DNA of 64,000 nucleotides from an uncultured Dehalococcoidia bacterium. GTDB taxonomy: Bacteria; Chloroflexota; Dehalococcoidia; Lucifugimonadales; UBA3495. Positions 61,668 to 64,000 of the stretch are shown here, piece by piece. Location: positions 3,583,570 to 3,647,569 of the forward strand of contig OY282565.1 of NCBI GenBank assembly GCA_958296445.1. Reading direction: 5' to 3'. The first letter of the stretch is position 1. Each line of letters opens with the position of its first letter. The translations under genes were made by a program, and so were the position numbers. The notes beneath the pieces were generated by a model. It made no database searches and was not told the DNA's origin. It saw only the letters and a program-made list of their open reading frames with translations.

Positions 61668-62400
61668 CCCAAAAAATCCCCTCCCCTTCCGGGAGAGGGC
61701 CAGGGTGGGGGCGTCCCCCCGCCCAAGCAACCCACCCCCGCAGGAGCCCACACCCTGTCCCCGCCAACAAAACCGCACCCGCAACCAAAATCCCCCATCC
61801 TGAAAATCCCTAAATCCCGAAAATCCTGATTCAGACAATCTAACCAAACCCCTGTCATTCTAACCAAAGCCGCCTGTCATTCTGAGCAAAGCGAAGAATC
61901 TCACCTTGGCCGACGACACCCTACCCCCCGCCAAGGACGCCAAAAAGCAATCCCGCAATTCCATCAAACCAAAATCCCCCATCCCGAAAATCCCGAAATC
62001 CCGAAAATCCTGATTCAGACAATCTAACCAAACCCCTGTCATTCTAACCAAAGCCGCCTGTCATTCTGAGCAAAGCGAAGAATCTCACCTTGGCCGACGA
62101 CACCCTACCCCCCGCCAAGGACGCCAAAAAGCAATCCCGCAATTCCATCAAACCAAAATCCCCCATCCCGAAAATCCTGATTCAGACAATCTAACCAAAA
62201 CCCCTGTCATTCTAACCAAAGCCGCCTGTCATTCTGAGCAAAGCGAAGAATCTCACCTTGTCCGCAGCGACACCCTACCCCCACCAAGGACGCCAAAAAG
62301 CAATCCCGCAATTCCCCCAAACCAAAATCCCCCCATCCCCAAAATCCCGAATCAAACAACCCCCCCTAGCACCCTAAAAATCTTATGACACTTGCCGCTT
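61668..62400. repeat. Triplicated 180-bp unit combining repeat families D and B
   Basis: Near-identical units start about 61791, 61971 and 62154: family D end (CCTGATTCAGACAATC), a short family B start, the B core, then CCAAGGACGCCAAAAAGC. Before them, at 61680-61712, is the block CTCCCCTTCCGGGAGAGG with CCAGGGTGGGGGC. No gene. Confidence 0.85.
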
Positions 62401-62518
62401 GCCCACCCCAACAAAGGGCATTATCCTAACTCCCAACAGGCACAACCAACCGACGGCGAGCAACGGGAATGGCCGGAGAAGCCGCCGCAAACCCCTTCGA
62501 CGCGCCGAGGAGAGCATT

Positions 62519-63880
62519 ATGACCAACCACCCCGACTACCTAGAGCGGCTGGCCCATTTCGTCTGCGAAACCAAGCTCAACGACCTCGACCCCGAAACCC
62601 TAAACGCCGCCCGAACCGTAACCCTAGACACCTTCGGCGCCATCCTAGCCGGCAGCCGCCTGCCCGAAAACCGCAACCTCGCCAAACTCGCCGTCAAAAT
62701 GGGGCGCAAAGGCCCCTCCAGCATCCTAGGCTACCGCCGCCAGGCCGCCGCCACCTTCGCCGCCCTAGTCAACGGCACCGCCGGCGTCGCCCTAGAAATG
62801 GACGAAGGCAACCGACTAGGCGGCGGCCACGCCGCCATCCACGTCATACCCCCGGCCCTAGCCATCGCCGAGGAAACCGGCGCCGACGGACGCGAATTCC
62901 TAGAAAGCGTCATCGTCGGCTACGAAGTAACCTCCCGCATCGGAACCGGAACCATAGTCCGCTCCGAAGTCCACTCCCACGGCACTTGGGGAACCATCGG
63001 CGCCGCCGCCGCCACCGCCCGCCTGCTACACCTAGGCCCGGCCCACACCCGCGAAGCCCTCAACATCGCCGCCTCAATGAGCCCCGCCAACACCTGGACA
63101 CCCTGCCTAGAAGGCGCCACCGTCCGCAACCTCTACCCCGGCCGCTCCGCCATGCAAGGCATAATGGCCGCCAACCTAGCCCTCTGCGGCTTCACCGGCC
63201 TAAAAGACGGCCCATCCGACGTCTACGGCTCCCTCCTAGGGCAAGGATTCGACCCCAACGCCGCCGCCGAGGGACTAGGCGAACCCGGCCCCCTGCGTAT
63301 CCAGCAAAACTACTTCAAACTACACGCCTGCTGCCTCTACAACCACCCCGCCCTCGACGGAATGCAAAACATCCTGCGCCGCGAACCCTTCGCCCCCTCC
63401 GACATCGCCCGCATAGACGTCCTCGCCCCGCCCCTAGCCTCCATAATGACCGACCCCGCCCCCCCCAATATGCTCGCCGCCAAATTCTCCCTCCCCTACG
63501 CCGTAGCCGCCGCCGTAGCCCAAGGCGCAACCGGCGTAACCGCCTTCTACCGCGAAAAACTAACCGACGCCGACACCCTAGCCCTAGCCCAGCGAGTCTC
63601 AGTAGCCGCCGACCCCGAAATGGACTTGCGCCGCTACGACTACCCCGCCGCCCGCGTAACCGTCTCCCTACACAACGGCCGCACCCTAACCGAATCCGTA
63701 GTAGCCCACCACGGCGACCACCAAAACCCCGCATCCCCCCAAGAGCTACAAAGCAAATTCGCCTGCCTAACCGAAAACGCCCTAACCCCAACCCAAGCCC
63801 GCCAAGTAATCCAAACCACATCCCGCCTAGAAACCCTACCCAACATCCGCACCCTAACCACCCTCCTAAGAGCAGCATAA
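62519..63880 (+). CDS. MmgE/PrpD family protein
   Basis: 453 aa, ATG at 62519 with GAGGAG 9 nt upstream. All-helical dehydratase domain: FGAILAGSRLPENRNLAK, VNGTAGVALEMDEGNRLGGGHAAIHVIP, VGYEVTSRIGTG, HSHGTWGTIGAAAATARLL, GRSAMQGIMAANLA, then the MmgE/PrpD C-terminal domain with KLHACCLYNHPALDG. Family includes 2-methylcitrate dehydratase, immune-responsive-gene-1 decarboxylase and related enzymes; the substrate is uncertain. The histidine-rich LGGGHAAIH segment is the family active-site landmark. Confidence 0.92.
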   Translation: MTNHPDYLERLAHFVCETKLNDLDPETLNAARTVTLDTFGAILAGSRLPENRNLAKLAVKMGRKGPSSILGYRRQAAATFAALVNGTAGVALEMDEGNRLGGGHAAIHVIPPALAIAEETGADGREFLESVIVGYEVTSRIGTGTIVRSEVHSHGTWGTIGAAAATARLLHLGPAHTREALNIAASMSPANTWTPCLEGATVRNLYPGRSAMQGIMAANLALCGFTGLKDGPSDVYGSLLGQGFDPNAAAEGLGEPGPLRIQQNYFKLHACCLYNHPALDGMQNILRREPFAPSDIARIDVLAPPLASIMTDPAPPNMLAAKFSLPYAVAAAVAQGATGVTAFYREKLTDADTLALAQRVSVAADPEMDLRRYDYPAARVTVSLHNGRTLTESVVAHHGDHQNPASPQELQSKFACLTENALTPTQARQVIQTTSRLETLPNIRTLTTLLRAA

Positions 63881-63914
63881 CCCCCGCAACCCACCCAGCA
63901 AAACACAGGCTACT

Positions 63915-64000
63915 ATATGAGCAAGCCATCTGCCATACCAAGCAAGTCATCTGCCACCCCAAGCAAGCAATCTGTCACACCAAGCAAGCAATCTGCCATC
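63915..64000. repeat. 21-bp tandem array running off the window
   Basis: Four units starting GCAAG(C/T)(C/A)ATCTGCCA at about 63919, 63940, 63961 and 63982. The window ends inside the array. Confidence 0.8.

Noticed and set aside
1..64000. Riboswitches, origin of replication, rRNA
   Set aside because: No conserved aptamer cores, DnaA-box clusters or rRNA signatures were recognised by eye; absence is not proof.

Overview
The window is high-GC bacterial chromosome. It most resembles a Chloroflexota genome of the SAR202/Dehalococcoidia type (inference from gene content, not from a marker gene). Supporting signs: secreted trypsin-like proteases on long Thr-Pro linkers, a family-5 ABC importer, CoxD/CoxE-like genes, SDR, MmgE/PrpD and FAD dehydrogenases typical of catabolic gene sets, no outer-membrane genes, and very dense interspersed repeats between genes. 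Two tRNA genes (Arg-CCG, Pro-TGG) are present; no rRNA, CRISPR or transposase gene was seen.

Layout. 0-2 kb: an Ldh2-type dehydrogenase, a small orphan and two tRNAs. 2.2-3.9 kb: a MvaI/BcnI-like restriction-modification pair abutting tRNA-Pro. 4.2-11.5 kb: two SDRs, a Uma2 nuclease-like protein and a peptide-type ABC importer (binding protein plus two permeases, no ATPases). 11.7-16.6 kb: ispD with a PIN/TRAM YacL-like gene, an SpoU rRNA/tRNA methylase, an alpha/beta hydrolase and a cupin. 16.6-22 kb: a dCTP-deaminase-like remnant, a decayed and an intact PAP2 gene, a CoxE/MoxR pair and a Ham1-like pyrophosphatase. 22-30.3 kb, all minus strand: MFS transporter plus cyclase, then two sulfite-oxidase-like molybdoenzymes, a cupin, a four-domain rhodanese and a partly duplicated membrane protein.

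30.6-40.6 kb: two orphan proteins, an amidohydrolase, then an operon-like run of von Willebrand A protein, PP2C phosphatase, two kinase-like proteins (one coiled-coil, one zinc-ribbon) and a zinc-ribbon membrane trypsin-like protease. This is a TerY-P/YegL-YegK-YegI-like phosphosignalling triad extended by a second kinase and a protease, and is the best candidate here for an undescribed system. 41-48 kb: a frameshifted MFS gene, a 2-hydroxyacid dehydrogenase, three HicB-like solo genes (one broken) set among repeats, and an FAD dehydrogenase. 48-54.7 kb: three more lipoprotein trypsin-like proteases, apparently expressed as leaderless mRNAs, carrying seven RCC1 repeats or paired jelly-roll-like domains. 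54.7-64 kb: tag, a tandem HEPN-like pair, an alcohol dehydrogenase, a repeat-rich protein with a primase-type C-terminal domain, an HTH protein, a small orphan and an MmgE/PrpD protein.

Repeats. Family A is the GGGCGCACAGCCGTGCGCCC palindrome. Family B is a hairpin built on CTGAGCAAAGCGAAGAATC. Family C is built on CTCTGCG/CTCGGCG blocks. Family D is built on CCTGATTCAGACA. They fill most gaps, form tandem arrays, and in places supply codons to real genes. The + strand from about 30 kb onward is very C-rich and G-poor except in the kinase island. All functional calls rest on motifs read by eye; no database search was possible.
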